DNA of 64,000 bases from Labrenzia sp. CE80 (GTDB lineage: Bacteria > Pseudomonadota > Alphaproteobacteria > Rhizobiales > Stappiaceae): contig NZ_WAJT01000001.1 of NCBI RefSeq assembly GCF_009650605.1, positions 1,736,001-1,800,000 of the forward strand, given 5' to 3'. This document shows, one piece after another, positions 25,449-33,416 of the stretch. The position numbers and the translations under genes were made by a program. Below the pieces are notes generated by a model that ran no database searches, was not told the origin of the DNA, and was given only the letters and a program-made list of their open reading frames with translations. How positions within the stretch are numbered: the first letter of the stretch is position 1; every line of letters begins with the position of its first letter.

Positions 25449-25930
25449 AGAGTGTCTCCAGACGGAATTTCTGTCTTGTCTGCGGTGTTGTCGCCCTTGC
25501 CTTCAAGGTAGGCGGCTGGCGGCGTGGAAGATGGTGCCGACGCGCCACTGCCCGCTTTCAGGACGGCAGAGAAAAAGGTCTCGGCTGCCGCGCTCGCCTC
25601 GTGAAGCCTGTCGACATCAAGGTCATAGTGGCAGCACCGCCCGCGGGTACAGCAGGTCAGTAAACCGGCTTCTTTCAAAACCTGCAGATGCTGTGAAACC
25701 GTCGACTGTGCAAGGGGAAGGGCCTGAACAATATCGCCGCAACAGGCGTCAGGGCGGTTCGCGAGGGCCTCGATGATCGCAATCCGGGCAGGATGCCCCA
25801 AGGCCCTGAAAATGCGTGAGATATCCGTGTTTGGCTTTCGGCCGACATTGTCTCGCCCGCACTCGCCCGAACTGTCACGCAAAGACGATCCTTCGCCGGC
25901 CCGCGTCAGACCGGTTCGCTTGCCATCCAT
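25445..25930 (-). CDS. Cys-rich ArsR/SmtB-family repressor
   Basis: A 161-residue winged-helix regulator (FRALGHPARIAIIEALANRP...LPLAQSTVSQHLQVLKEAGLL). Cysteines stand at 24, in the pair 63-64 (DACCGDIV, before the recognition helix) and in two close pairs at 93-94 and 99-100 (CCTRGRCC, in the wing), enough for soft-metal or metalloid binding. The C-terminal ~40 residues are low-complexity. AGAGGA precedes the ATG. It overlaps the exporter start by 4 bases, so it probably represses an operon containing itself and the Atm1-type exporter. The inducer is unknown. Confidence 0.9.
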   Translation of the reverse strand: MDGKRTGLTRAGEGSSLRDSSGECGRDNVGRKPNTDISRIFRALGHPARIAIIEALANRPDACCGDIVQALPLAQSTVSQHLQVLKEAGLLTCCTRGRCCHYDLDVDRLHEASAAAETFFSAVLKAGSGASAPSSTPPAAYLEGKGDNTADKTEIPSGDTL

Positions 25931-25976
25931 TTAGCGTCCTCTCCACCTGCCCGGCACGGTAAGATTGCGCCGGCTC

Positions 25977-25996
25977 TCATCGTAAATATGCGATGA
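25977..25996. promoter_or_regulatory. Candidate ArsR operator
   Basis: TCATCG-TAAATATG-CGATGA, a 6-bp-arm inverted repeat with an AT-rich centre, 47 bases upstream of the ArsR start. Size and position suit ArsR/SmtB autorepression. Confidence 0.45.
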
Positions 25997-26088
25997 ATTA
26001 GATGTTTAACAAGGGCGCGAGATCAATTTAACGGATAAGCACACAGCCTGACGGCGCTAGACCACGTAGAACAGCGCACAAAGCAGAA

Positions 26089-26115
26089 CCGCCGCAGCCT
26101 GAGAGGCTGCGGCGG
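26089..26115 (-). terminator. Terminator hairpin of the LysM gene
   Basis: Perfect 12-bp stem CCGCCGCAGCCT / AGGCTGCGGCGG with a 3-base loop, 26 bases past the LysM gene stop. The T-content after it on the minus strand is modest (TTCTGCTTT). Confidence 0.65.
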
Positions 26116-26141
26116 CTTCAAAAGACACGCAGAAAGCGGTT

Positions 26142-27683
26142 CTAGTTCTGTTCGGGTCCCCAGTTGAGATCGCTCTCAGGGGTCAGGAACACCTGCCCGG
26201 GATAGATCAGATCAGGATTGCGGATCTGCTTCTTGTTGGCCTGATAGATCGTCGTGTAACGAACGCCATCCCCATAGAGACGGCGGGAAATACGCCACAG
26301 ATTGTCGCCCTTGCGAATGATGACATTCGGCAACGGCTTGGAGACCGTCACGCCTGCGCTCTCGGAGTTCTCGGCGGATTGACCTGAAGCAACGACCTTG
26401 GTCAGGACAATGGCTTCTGCTTCCTTTTCAAAGGTCACGGCGGCGCGTGCCAGAACCTTGCCATCAACGCCAACCATATCCGCACGCACCTCAACCGATC
26501 CGGGCGCAAGGTCCCTCTGCTCCTCGATCAGCCAACGGTCATTGCTGCCGATAACGCCATCGCCAATCAGGGCGTCGGCCACATAGACCTGTATCGTGTT
26601 TCCAGCCTTGCCAGTCCCGGCCACATAGATCTTGCCGGCCTCCGATTCGACAGCATCGACGGTAACCGTGAGCGTCGCCGAGTCAGCGCTAGCCTCTTCC
26701 GATGGCGTTTGCGTCGCGGCCACTGCTTCGCTTGCAGGCTTCTGGACGGGCGCCGGTTCTTCAGCGCTGCCAACATTGGCGGCCGCGGTTTCGGCAATCG
26801 GTTCTCTGACAGGTTTGGCAACCGGGTCTGCCGGACTTGCCGTTTCGACTGGCGCAGGTTCGTCAGTGGCCTCAGGCTGCGCTTCTGAAACAACGTCCTC
26901 GGCGCTTTCAGTAGTCGCGTTCGGTGCTTCGGCCTCAACCGCCGCAACAACAGTCTCAGCGGCAGCGGGCGCGCCCTCTTCCGAGATAGAATCGCCAGTT
27001 GCGTCGGAAGCGGCATCTGCGACAGCCTCAGCGGCAGGAGCAGTTGTCTGCTCCGCTTCTGTCACCGCTACCTGTTGTTCTTCCTCAGGCGTGGCTTCAG
27101 CGAGCTCTGGCTTTTGAAGCAAGGTCGATGGCGCATCCGGGCTATTCAAAACCACGAGGGGTTGCGACGTACCGTCTTCGGGAACCGATACCGCCAGACG
27201 CTGGCTCGAATCGCCGGCCGATGTTCCATCAGCATTCTGAGTCTGAAGACCGATATCATAGTCGCCAGATGGCAGCGGTCTATCCAGGATGATTGTCCAC
27301 TCGCCCTTGTCGTTCGCGATGCCTTTGCCAACGACCTCGCCGTTTGCGGTAAGTGCCACGATGGCTCCCGGCTCGGAGCGTCCCGCAACCACGGCATCAC
27401 CAGTTGGCTCAACACCGACCACATCAAACAGAAGGGTTTCGGCAGGTGCAGATGCGACGTCAGGCTCTTTTGCGGCACTGTCTGCGTCATCTGGCGCACT
27501 TGTCTCAGCGACCTCTTCCTTGCCGGAAGCGTCGGCAGTCTCTTGGGTCGATTCCGCAACCGATTGCGTTGCGGGCGCCTGGTCGTCATCACCACTGTTC
27601 GAGTAGATGTACCCGGTGACCAGTGCGGCGCTACCGACAAAAAAGGCAGCAATAACGGCCTTGATCAAAGCAGTGTTCGTCAT
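26142..27683 (-). CDS. Membrane-anchored LysM peptidoglycan-binding protein
   Basis: 513 residues. One N-terminal membrane helix (IKAVIAAFFVGSAALVTGYIY) is followed by a long Ala/Glu/Thr/Pro-rich linker with two Ig-like or bacterial-surface-type modules (VVAGRSEPGAIVALTANGEVVGKG; VAGTGKAGNTIQVYVADALIGDG). A C-terminal LysM domain (VIIRKGDNLWRISRRLYGDGVRYTTIYQANKKQIRNPDLIYPGQVFLTP) would bind cell-wall glycan. The low-complexity linker explains the long open frames on other strands here. GGGAAG precedes the ATG. Likely an envelope-spanning scaffold protein; no catalytic domain. Confidence 0.9.
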   Translation of the reverse strand: MTNTALIKAVIAAFFVGSAALVTGYIYSNSGDDDQAPATQSVAESTQETADASGKEEVAETSAPDDADSAAKEPDVASAPAETLLFDVVGVEPTGDAVVAGRSEPGAIVALTANGEVVGKGIANDKGEWTIILDRPLPSGDYDIGLQTQNADGTSAGDSSQRLAVSVPEDGTSQPLVVLNSPDAPSTLLQKPELAEATPEEEQQVAVTEAEQTTAPAAEAVADAASDATGDSISEEGAPAAAETVVAAVEAEAPNATTESAEDVVSEAQPEATDEPAPVETASPADPVAKPVREPIAETAAANVGSAEEPAPVQKPASEAVAATQTPSEEASADSATLTVTVDAVESEAGKIYVAGTGKAGNTIQVYVADALIGDGVIGSNDRWLIEEQRDLAPGSVEVRADMVGVDGKVLARAAVTFEKEAEAIVLTKVVASGQSAENSESAGVTVSKPLPNVIIRKGDNLWRISRRLYGDGVRYTTIYQANKKQIRNPDLIYPGQVFLTPESDLNWGPEQN

Positions 27684-27925
27684 TCTGACTTCCCATCTGC
27701 GGCGCGGAAACCCTGTTCCTTCCCCGCCGTCAAGATCTTTTCCTGACTGGCTAAAGCATCAGGTCAGCTTCAGCAGTCGGTAAACTTTCACTAAGGCTAT
27801 GAATATACGCCTTTTTGTATCCCGGCAAGAAATCCGCACCCTGTTTAAAAGGCTTGCCACATTTATGATCTGGGCGCTCAAATGCTGCGCTTGACCTTGC
27901 GACCTGCCGGTGCAAAACAAATCAG

Positions 27926-28534
27926 ATGAAAAAAATTCAAAGCGTCTGCGTCTATTGTGGTTCCAGCTTTGGGACCGACCCTGTGTATGAGGCGACCGCG
28001 ACACGCCTCGGGCAGTTGCTGGCCGAAACCGGTTTGCGTCTCGTCTATGGCGGGGGCTCCGTAGGCCTGATGGGGACCGTCGCCAAAGCGGTTCTGGACG
28101 AAGGTGGACAAGTCACTGGCATCATTCCACATTTCCTCGAAAGACGCGAAGAAATGCTGGACGCTGTCAGCGATTTGACGATTACGGAAAACATGCATGA
28201 GCGCAAGCAGCTCATGTTTCAAAAGGCCGACGCCTTCATCGTCCTTCCCGGAGGGATCGGCACGCTTGAAGAAGCGGTCGAGATGATGACCTGGGCTCAG
28301 CTTGGCCAGCACAAGAAACCTGTGCTTCTGGCCAACGTCAACGGATTTTGGTCACCGCTGCTTGAATTGCTCGATCACATGCGCGCCCAGGGCTTCATCC
28401 GCCCGGATCGTGAGGTTCCCTACCTGGTTGCCGACCGAATCGAAGACGCGATTCCCATGTTGACGGACGCCGTCGGCGAAGGTTCGGACGCACCCGACCT
28501 TCAGGACGATCGCGCTCCGATGGAAAAGCTCTAA
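27926..28534 (+). CDS. LOG family protein (nucleotide 5'-monophosphate phosphoribohydrolase)
   Basis: A 202-residue Rossmann-like protein with the LOG signature: VYCGSSFG at the N-terminus, YGGGSVGLMG, and the catalytic PGGIGTLEE preceded by MHERKQLM. Family members release bases from nucleoside monophosphates, and some make cytokinins. Full family length. It has no close operon partner; the rarD gene converges on it with a 64-base gap. Confidence 0.93.
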   Translation: MKKIQSVCVYCGSSFGTDPVYEATATRLGQLLAETGLRLVYGGGSVGLMGTVAKAVLDEGGQVTGIIPHFLERREEMLDAVSDLTITENMHERKQLMFQKADAFIVLPGGIGTLEEAVEMMTWAQLGQHKKPVLLANVNGFWSPLLELLDHMRAQGFIRPDREVPYLVADRIEDAIPMLTDAVGEGSDAPDLQDDRAPMEKL

Positions 28535-28598
28535 ATCTGCCGCTTTTGCCGCTTGATGATCGCGACCACCTGTACAGGCGGATTGCCTTCCCACCTCA

Positions 28599-29561
28599 TC
28601 ATGCAGGCGTGGTGACAGCGCGTTCACGCTCCCTGTTCCAGCGGCGCAGGGAGTCGAAGCTAAAGACGGCCAGCGCGACCCAGATGATGACGAAGGTCAT
28701 CAGCGTGGTTTGATCGAGTGGTTCGCCCCAGACAAACACCGCCATGATGAAATGCAGCGAGGGAGCGATGTACTGGAGCAGGCCGACCAGCACCAGCGGC
28801 AGACGCCGCGCTCCGGCGGAAAACATGACCAACGGCACAGCCGTGACAGCTCCACTGCCGATCAATGCCACCAGGACCCAGGGCTTCTCAATCACAAAGG
28901 CATCGGCGCCCCAGCTCAGGTTCAGCAGCAAATAACCAAGTGCAATTGGCGACAGCAGGCTTGTTTCGATGAAAAGGCCAGGCGTTGCACGCACCGGAAT
29001 GATCTTGCGCAGATAGCCATATCCGGCAAATGAGAACGCCAGGAACAGCGAAACCCACGGCAGACCGCCGGCAAGAACAGCCTTTGTCGCGACAGCGAGC
29101 GTTGCAAGCCCCACAGCCACCCCTTGAAGCCGTGTCAGTTTTTCCCGAAGGACGACCAGCCCGAGCAGAATGCTTACAAGCGGGTTGATGAAATAGCCCA
29201 AAGAAATATCGAGCACTTTCTCCTGCCCGATGGCCCAGACGAAGACCAGCCAATTGAGCGATACAAGTGTCGCCGATATGGATAGGAGGCCGACCAGTTT
29301 TGGTGTCCTCCAAATCTCCAGCACTTCGTCGAAGCGGCGCATCAGCACGAGAAACAGACCTACGAGCAGCACCGCCCAGACGATCCGGTGCGCCACGATG
29401 AAGTCGGCACCGACTGTGTCTGTCAGCTTGTAATAGGCTGGCAGGAAACCCCAGAGACCATAGGCGCCGAATGCATAGGCAAGGCCGACCTTGATTTCGG
29501 CCTGGTCACCTGACGCAGCTGGACCGTTGGGACGGGTCGCAGGACCGGGCGCCTTGCTCAT
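28599..29561 (-). CDS. rarD: RarD-type EamA transporter
   Basis: A 320-residue membrane protein with ten hydrophobic segments, made of two EamA repeats, and the RarD signature GLAYAFGAYGLWGFLPAYYKL and AHRIVWAVL near the start. RarD-family proteins belong to the drug/metabolite transporter superfamily; substrate undefined. AAAGG precedes the ATG. It starts 25 bases after the cimA stop and is probably the last gene of the cysS operon. Confidence 0.92.
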   Translation of the reverse strand: MSKAPGPATRPNGPAASGDQAEIKVGLAYAFGAYGLWGFLPAYYKLTDTVGADFIVAHRIVWAVLLVGLFLVLMRRFDEVLEIWRTPKLVGLLSISATLVSLNWLVFVWAIGQEKVLDISLGYFINPLVSILLGLVVLREKLTRLQGVAVGLATLAVATKAVLAGGLPWVSLFLAFSFAGYGYLRKIIPVRATPGLFIETSLLSPIALGYLLLNLSWGADAFVIEKPWVLVALIGSGAVTAVPLVMFSAGARRLPLVLVGLLQYIAPSLHFIMAVFVWGEPLDQTTLMTFVIIWVALAVFSFDSLRRWNRERERAVTTPA

Positions 29562-29586
29562 GCTGATGCCTTTCGAAGCGCTGACG

Positions 29587-31182
29587 TCAGGCAGATTCAG
29601 CCTTCAGCAACGCATAATTGATGGAGTCGACCAGGGCCTGAAAAGAGGCGTCAACAATGTTGCTGGAAACACCAATCGTGAACCAGCGCCGATGCGCGCT
29701 CGTGTCGTGGCTCTCGATCAGAACCCGCGTCACAGCCCCTGTGCCGCCATTGAGGATGCGAACCTTGTAGTCGATCAACTCAAGCCCGTCGATGGCCGCC
29801 TGGTATTTTCCAAGATCCTTGCGCAGCGCCATGTCGAGCGCGTTGACGGGACCGTTCCCCTCTGCCACCGACATGCGTTTCTCGCCGTCAATGTCGAGCT
29901 TGACCACAGCCTCTGAAACGCTGACCAGCTCGCCGATGGCATTGTGGCGGCGTTCCACCATGACCCGGAATGAGTTCACTGCAAAGAATTGGGGAACTTC
30001 CCCCAATGCCCGGCGCGCCAACAGTTCGAAAGATGCATCGGCAGCCTCATAGGCGTAGCCTTCGGCTTCCTTTTGCTTCACATCGGCCAAGAGATGGTCG
30101 AGACGCGGATCCGCCTTGTCGACAGAAATTCCAAGCCGCTGCAGTTCGCCAAGCAAATTGCTCTTGCCAGCCTGATCGGAGACGAGAACCCGCCGGCGGT
30201 TGCCGACCGCTTCCGGCGCCACATGCTCATAGGTCTGGGGATCTTTCAAGATCGCGGAGGCGTGGATGCCGGCCTTGGTCGCGAAAGCGGTCTCGCCGAC
30301 ATAGGGTGCATGCCGATTGGGCGACCGGTTCAGGATCTCGTCAAAGGCGTGGGAGATTGACGTGATCTCAGCCAGCTGGTCCTTCGCAACACCAATCTCT
30401 AAGCGGTCCGAATAGGCCGGTTTCAGGAGGAGTGTCGGGATCAGGCTGATCAGATTGGCATTGCCACAGCGCTCGCCAATGCCATTCAGTGTTCCCTGGA
30501 TCTGCCGCGCGCCAGCGTCAACGGCCGCTAGCGCATTGGCAATGGCGTGGCCCGTGTCGTCATGAGTGTGAATGCCCAGATGGCCTCCCGGAACAACGGC
30601 CTGAACCTTCGTAACGATGTCCTTGATCTCGTCGGGCAAGGTCCCGCCATTGGTATCGCAAAGAACGACCCAGCGCGCGCCGGCGTCATAGGCGGTTTTG
30701 GCACAAGCAAGCGCGTAGTCCGGGTTTGTCTTGTAGCCATCGAAGAAATGCTCGCAATCGATCATCGCTTCACGCCCGGTGGCAACGGCCGCCTTTACTG
30801 TGTCCGCGATAGACTCGAGATTCTCATCGTTGGTGCAGCCGAGCGCGACCTTGACGTGATAGTCCCATGATTTGGCAACGAAGCAATAAGCATCGACGTC
30901 TGCTGCCAGGATCTGCTGCAGCCCAGGATCATTGGAGACGGAGCGTCCGGCTCTCTTGGTCATTCCGAAAGCTGTGAACCTGGCTTTCTGCGTGCGTTTT
31001 TCTGCAAAGAACTCGTCGTCGGTCGGATTGGCGCCGGGATAACCTCCCTCCGCGTAGTCGACGCCCAGACGATCCAGAAGCTCTGCAATCACGATCTTCT
31101 CGGTGACAGAAAAATCGATGCCGCTTGTCTGGGCCCCGTCGCGAAGCGTCGTGTCGAAGAGATAAAGGCGTTCCCTGGCCAT
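29587..31182 (-). CDS. cimA: (R)-citramalate synthase CimA
   Basis: A 531-residue enzyme condensing pyruvate and acetyl-CoA to citramalate for threonine-independent isoleucine synthesis. The HMGL-like barrel begins LYLFDTTLRDGAQTSGIDFS, metal ligands are in HTHDDTGHAIANALAAVDAGA, and the C-terminal LeuA-type allosteric domain lies at ~395-520. YAEGGYPGANPTD distinguishes it from 2-isopropylmalate synthase. The ATG at 31182 has AAGG 7 bases upstream; a TTG two codons earlier would overlap the previous stop as TTGA. Confidence 0.93.
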   Translation of the reverse strand: MARERLYLFDTTLRDGAQTSGIDFSVTEKIVIAELLDRLGVDYAEGGYPGANPTDDEFFAEKRTQKARFTAFGMTKRAGRSVSNDPGLQQILAADVDAYCFVAKSWDYHVKVALGCTNDENLESIADTVKAAVATGREAMIDCEHFFDGYKTNPDYALACAKTAYDAGARWVVLCDTNGGTLPDEIKDIVTKVQAVVPGGHLGIHTHDDTGHAIANALAAVDAGARQIQGTLNGIGERCGNANLISLIPTLLLKPAYSDRLEIGVAKDQLAEITSISHAFDEILNRSPNRHAPYVGETAFATKAGIHASAILKDPQTYEHVAPEAVGNRRRVLVSDQAGKSNLLGELQRLGISVDKADPRLDHLLADVKQKEAEGYAYEAADASFELLARRALGEVPQFFAVNSFRVMVERRHNAIGELVSVSEAVVKLDIDGEKRMSVAEGNGPVNALDMALRKDLGKYQAAIDGLELIDYKVRILNGGTGAVTRVLIESHDTSAHRRWFTIGVSSNIVDASFQALVDSINYALLKAESA

Positions 31183-31184
31183 GT

Positions 31185-31673
31185 TCAAACCTTGTCGTCC
31201 GGTGCTGGCGTTGCCCAGCTTTTTGTATCGTGATCGGGGTGTTGGTGATTTTCGACCCCGGCAAAGACCGCTGCAGCAGCGACCTGGTCCTCAGGCGAGC
31301 GCTCGGGCAGATCCATCAGGCCCTCACACCAGGGCAAGCGGCTTTCCGTACCAAGCTGCAGCACTGGCGCAAAAAGCTCGGGCTCATCCAGGGAGGCAAT
31401 GGTCACGTCGATGTTCGACGCTTCAAATTCATAGGTCAGCGGCGTGCCGCAATTTCCGCAGAAGCCTCGGCGCACGAGGTTGGAACTCTGAAAATAGGAG
31501 GGCTCACCACGAGTCCAGCTTAGATTCTCCGTCACCACAAGCGCAGCGAAAGGACCACCGACCGCCTTTTGGCACATGCGGCAATGGCAAATTGTCGGCC
31601 GCCTCAAACCGGAAACGCAATAACGGATGGCCCCGCATTGGCAGCCTCCGGAATGGATCGACTCTCCGGTCAC
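31185..31673 (-). CDS. GFA family (glutathione-dependent formaldehyde-activating-like) protein
   Basis: A 162-residue zinc-binding CENP-V/GFA-fold protein. Cysteine ligands appear as GGCQCGAIRY, ICHCRMCQK and FCGNCGTPLTY, the complete GFA pattern. Such proteins are thought to bind glutathione adducts, but true Gfa activity is doubtful for the family. The GTG start overlaps the cysS stop as GTGA, so it is made by coupled translation. A functional link to cysteine charging is not shown. Confidence 0.9.
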   Translation of the reverse strand: MTGESIHSGGCQCGAIRYCVSGLRRPTICHCRMCQKAVGGPFAALVVTENLSWTRGEPSYFQSSNLVRRGFCGNCGTPLTYEFEASNIDVTIASLDEPELFAPVLQLGTESRLPWCEGLMDLPERSPEDQVAAAAVFAGVENHQHPDHDTKSWATPAPDDKV

Positions 31674-33073
31674 CGTTTGATCTCCCAGGTGGTCACGCGC
31701 TTGCCAGTTTCGGAGTCTTTTGAATCCATTAGCTGAATTCCCTCAGAAACCAGTTCATCGCGAATACGGTCTGCCTCGGCGAAATTTTTCTCCTCAAAGA
31801 AGGTCAGGCGTTCAGCAATCCGCGCTTCGATTGAGCCCGTGTCGAGGGAGGCTGTATCAACGGCCACCGGTGTAACGCCGAGCAAGGTCGCGGAAGCCGA
31901 ATAGACCGCAAGTTTTTCCTGATCACGAGCAGCCTCACCGGCAAGCGCATGGAGCGCCTGAACCGCAGCCGCTGTGTTGAGGTCGTCACCCAACGCGTCC
32001 ATGACATCACCCGAAGGCAAAGCATCGGTTTCAATGACTTCCGGCCACTTGCCGAGCAGGCGTTCAGCCTCCTCCAGCCGTTTGACCGAGAAGTCGATCG
32101 GTTCGCGATAGTGGGTCATCAACATCGCAAGACGCAAGACTTCGCCGGGCCACTTTCGACCGCCGAACTTGTCGGTCGCCAGCAGGTCATGGATGGTGAC
32201 GAAGTTGCCCTCAGACTTGGACATCTTACGCCCCTCCACCTGCACAAAGCCATTGTGCAGCCAGTAGTTGGCCATCTTGTCCGTGTCATGGGCGCAGCAA
32301 GACTGGGCGATCTCGTTCTCATGGTGCGGGAAGATCAGGTCCAACCCGCCGCCGTGAATATCGAAGACCTTGCCGAGGTGATGCTCGCTCATCACCGAGC
32401 ATTCGATGTGCCAGCCAGGTCGGCCCCTTCCCCAAGGACTTTCCCAGCCTGGCTCGTCACCGGTGGAGAGCTTCCACAGCACAAAGTCACCCGGGCTTTT
32501 CTTGTGTTCATCGACCGCGATGCGGGCACCAGCCTTCTGGTCCTCGAGATTGCGTTTCGACAGGCCGCCATAGGTCGGCATCGATGCCGTGTCGAACAGC
32601 ACTTCACCACTGGCCTCATAGGCATGCCCCTTCTCGATGAGAGACTGAATCATCGAGATCATGCCGTCGATATGCTGCGTTGCGCGCGGCTCCACGCTCG
32701 GTTCCAGGCACCCGAGCGCCTTGACGTCGGCATGAAACTGATTGGCGGTTTTCTCGGTGACCTTGGCAATAGCCTCATTGAGCGGCAGATCCGGGTAGTC
32801 GCGCAGCGCACGCGCATTGATCTTGTCATCGACGTCGGTGATGTTGCGCACATAGGTGACATGCTCAACGCCGTAGTGACGTCGCAGCAGACGAAACAGT
32901 ACGTCAAAGACAATCACAGGCCGGGCGTTGCCGATATGGGCGAAGTCATAGACCGTCGGTCCGCAGACATACACGCGCACGTTTTCAGGATCGATCGGGA
33001 CAAAGTCCTCTTTCGACCGGGTCAGCGTATTGGTGAGCTTCAGTCCCTTGAAAGCGGGCTTCGCTGCGCTCAT
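31670..33073 (-). CDS. cysS: Cysteinyl-tRNA synthetase
   Basis: A 466-residue class I synthetase: zinc Cys and HIGH region in VRVYVCGPTVYDFAHIGNARP, KMSKS as GRKMSKSEGNF near residue 275, zinc ligands in WHIECSVMS and HHENEIAQS. The ATG at 33073 (MSAAKPAFKG) is preferred, with AGGAG 10 bases upstream; an in-frame start 14 codons earlier adds no conserved sequence. Leading gene of a four-gene operon, divergent from the L,D-transpeptidase gene. Confidence 0.95.
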   Translation of the reverse strand: MSAAKPAFKGLKLTNTLTRSKEDFVPIDPENVRVYVCGPTVYDFAHIGNARPVIVFDVLFRLLRRHYGVEHVTYVRNITDVDDKINARALRDYPDLPLNEAIAKVTEKTANQFHADVKALGCLEPSVEPRATQHIDGMISMIQSLIEKGHAYEASGEVLFDTASMPTYGGLSKRNLEDQKAGARIAVDEHKKSPGDFVLWKLSTGDEPGWESPWGRGRPGWHIECSVMSEHHLGKVFDIHGGGLDLIFPHHENEIAQSCCAHDTDKMANYWLHNGFVQVEGRKMSKSEGNFVTIHDLLATDKFGGRKWPGEVLRLAMLMTHYREPIDFSVKRLEEAERLLGKWPEVIETDALPSGDVMDALGDDLNTAAAVQALHALAGEAARDQEKLAVYSASATLLGVTPVAVDTASLDTGSIEARIAERLTFFEEKNFAEADRIRDELVSEGIQLMDSKDSETGKRVTTWEIKR

Positions 33074-33416
33074 GACAAAGATCTCCTGACCGGCTGGCCG
33101 GGCGATCCGTCTCAAGGTGCGTGAAGCAAAGAGGGAACGGCCACAGCCAGCGGTGTCGCTAGCTGCAAATAATGGTGATCGAAATGATGTTCCGTTTGGC
33201 CGTCATCATGGGGAGTTTGTCGCCTCTTTCGTCCGACCGGTCAAGCCTGCAGCTTTACAAACGACAGGCTTTGTTAAAATGGCAGCTCTTCTGCCGCCCG
33301 CATCGGCCGAAAGCTGGACAACCGCGCCGCATGGACTAGGCTCTTTTCATGGATTCGGACGGCGCGCCTGATAGGACGCCGACGACAGATACAAGGTCAA
33401 GCTCCGGGGGGACGTG
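33074..33416. other. Divergent intergenic region, no gene seen
   Basis: 343 bases between cysS and the L,D-transpeptidase gene, which must contain both promoters. I see no convincing palindrome, leader or RNA gene in it. Confidence 0.5.

Noticed and set aside
26632..27117. Ala/Ser-rich 161-codon plus-strand frame
   Set aside because: It is the reverse reading of the low-complexity Ala/Glu/Pro linker in the LysM protein.
31949..33124. 391-codon open frame antisense to cysS
   Set aside because: cysS carries all class I synthetase motifs; the opposite frame is a codon-bias shadow.
33117..33371. 84-codon frame between cysS and the L,D-transpeptidase gene
   Set aside because: No ribosome site and no similarity; it sits in a divergent promoter region.
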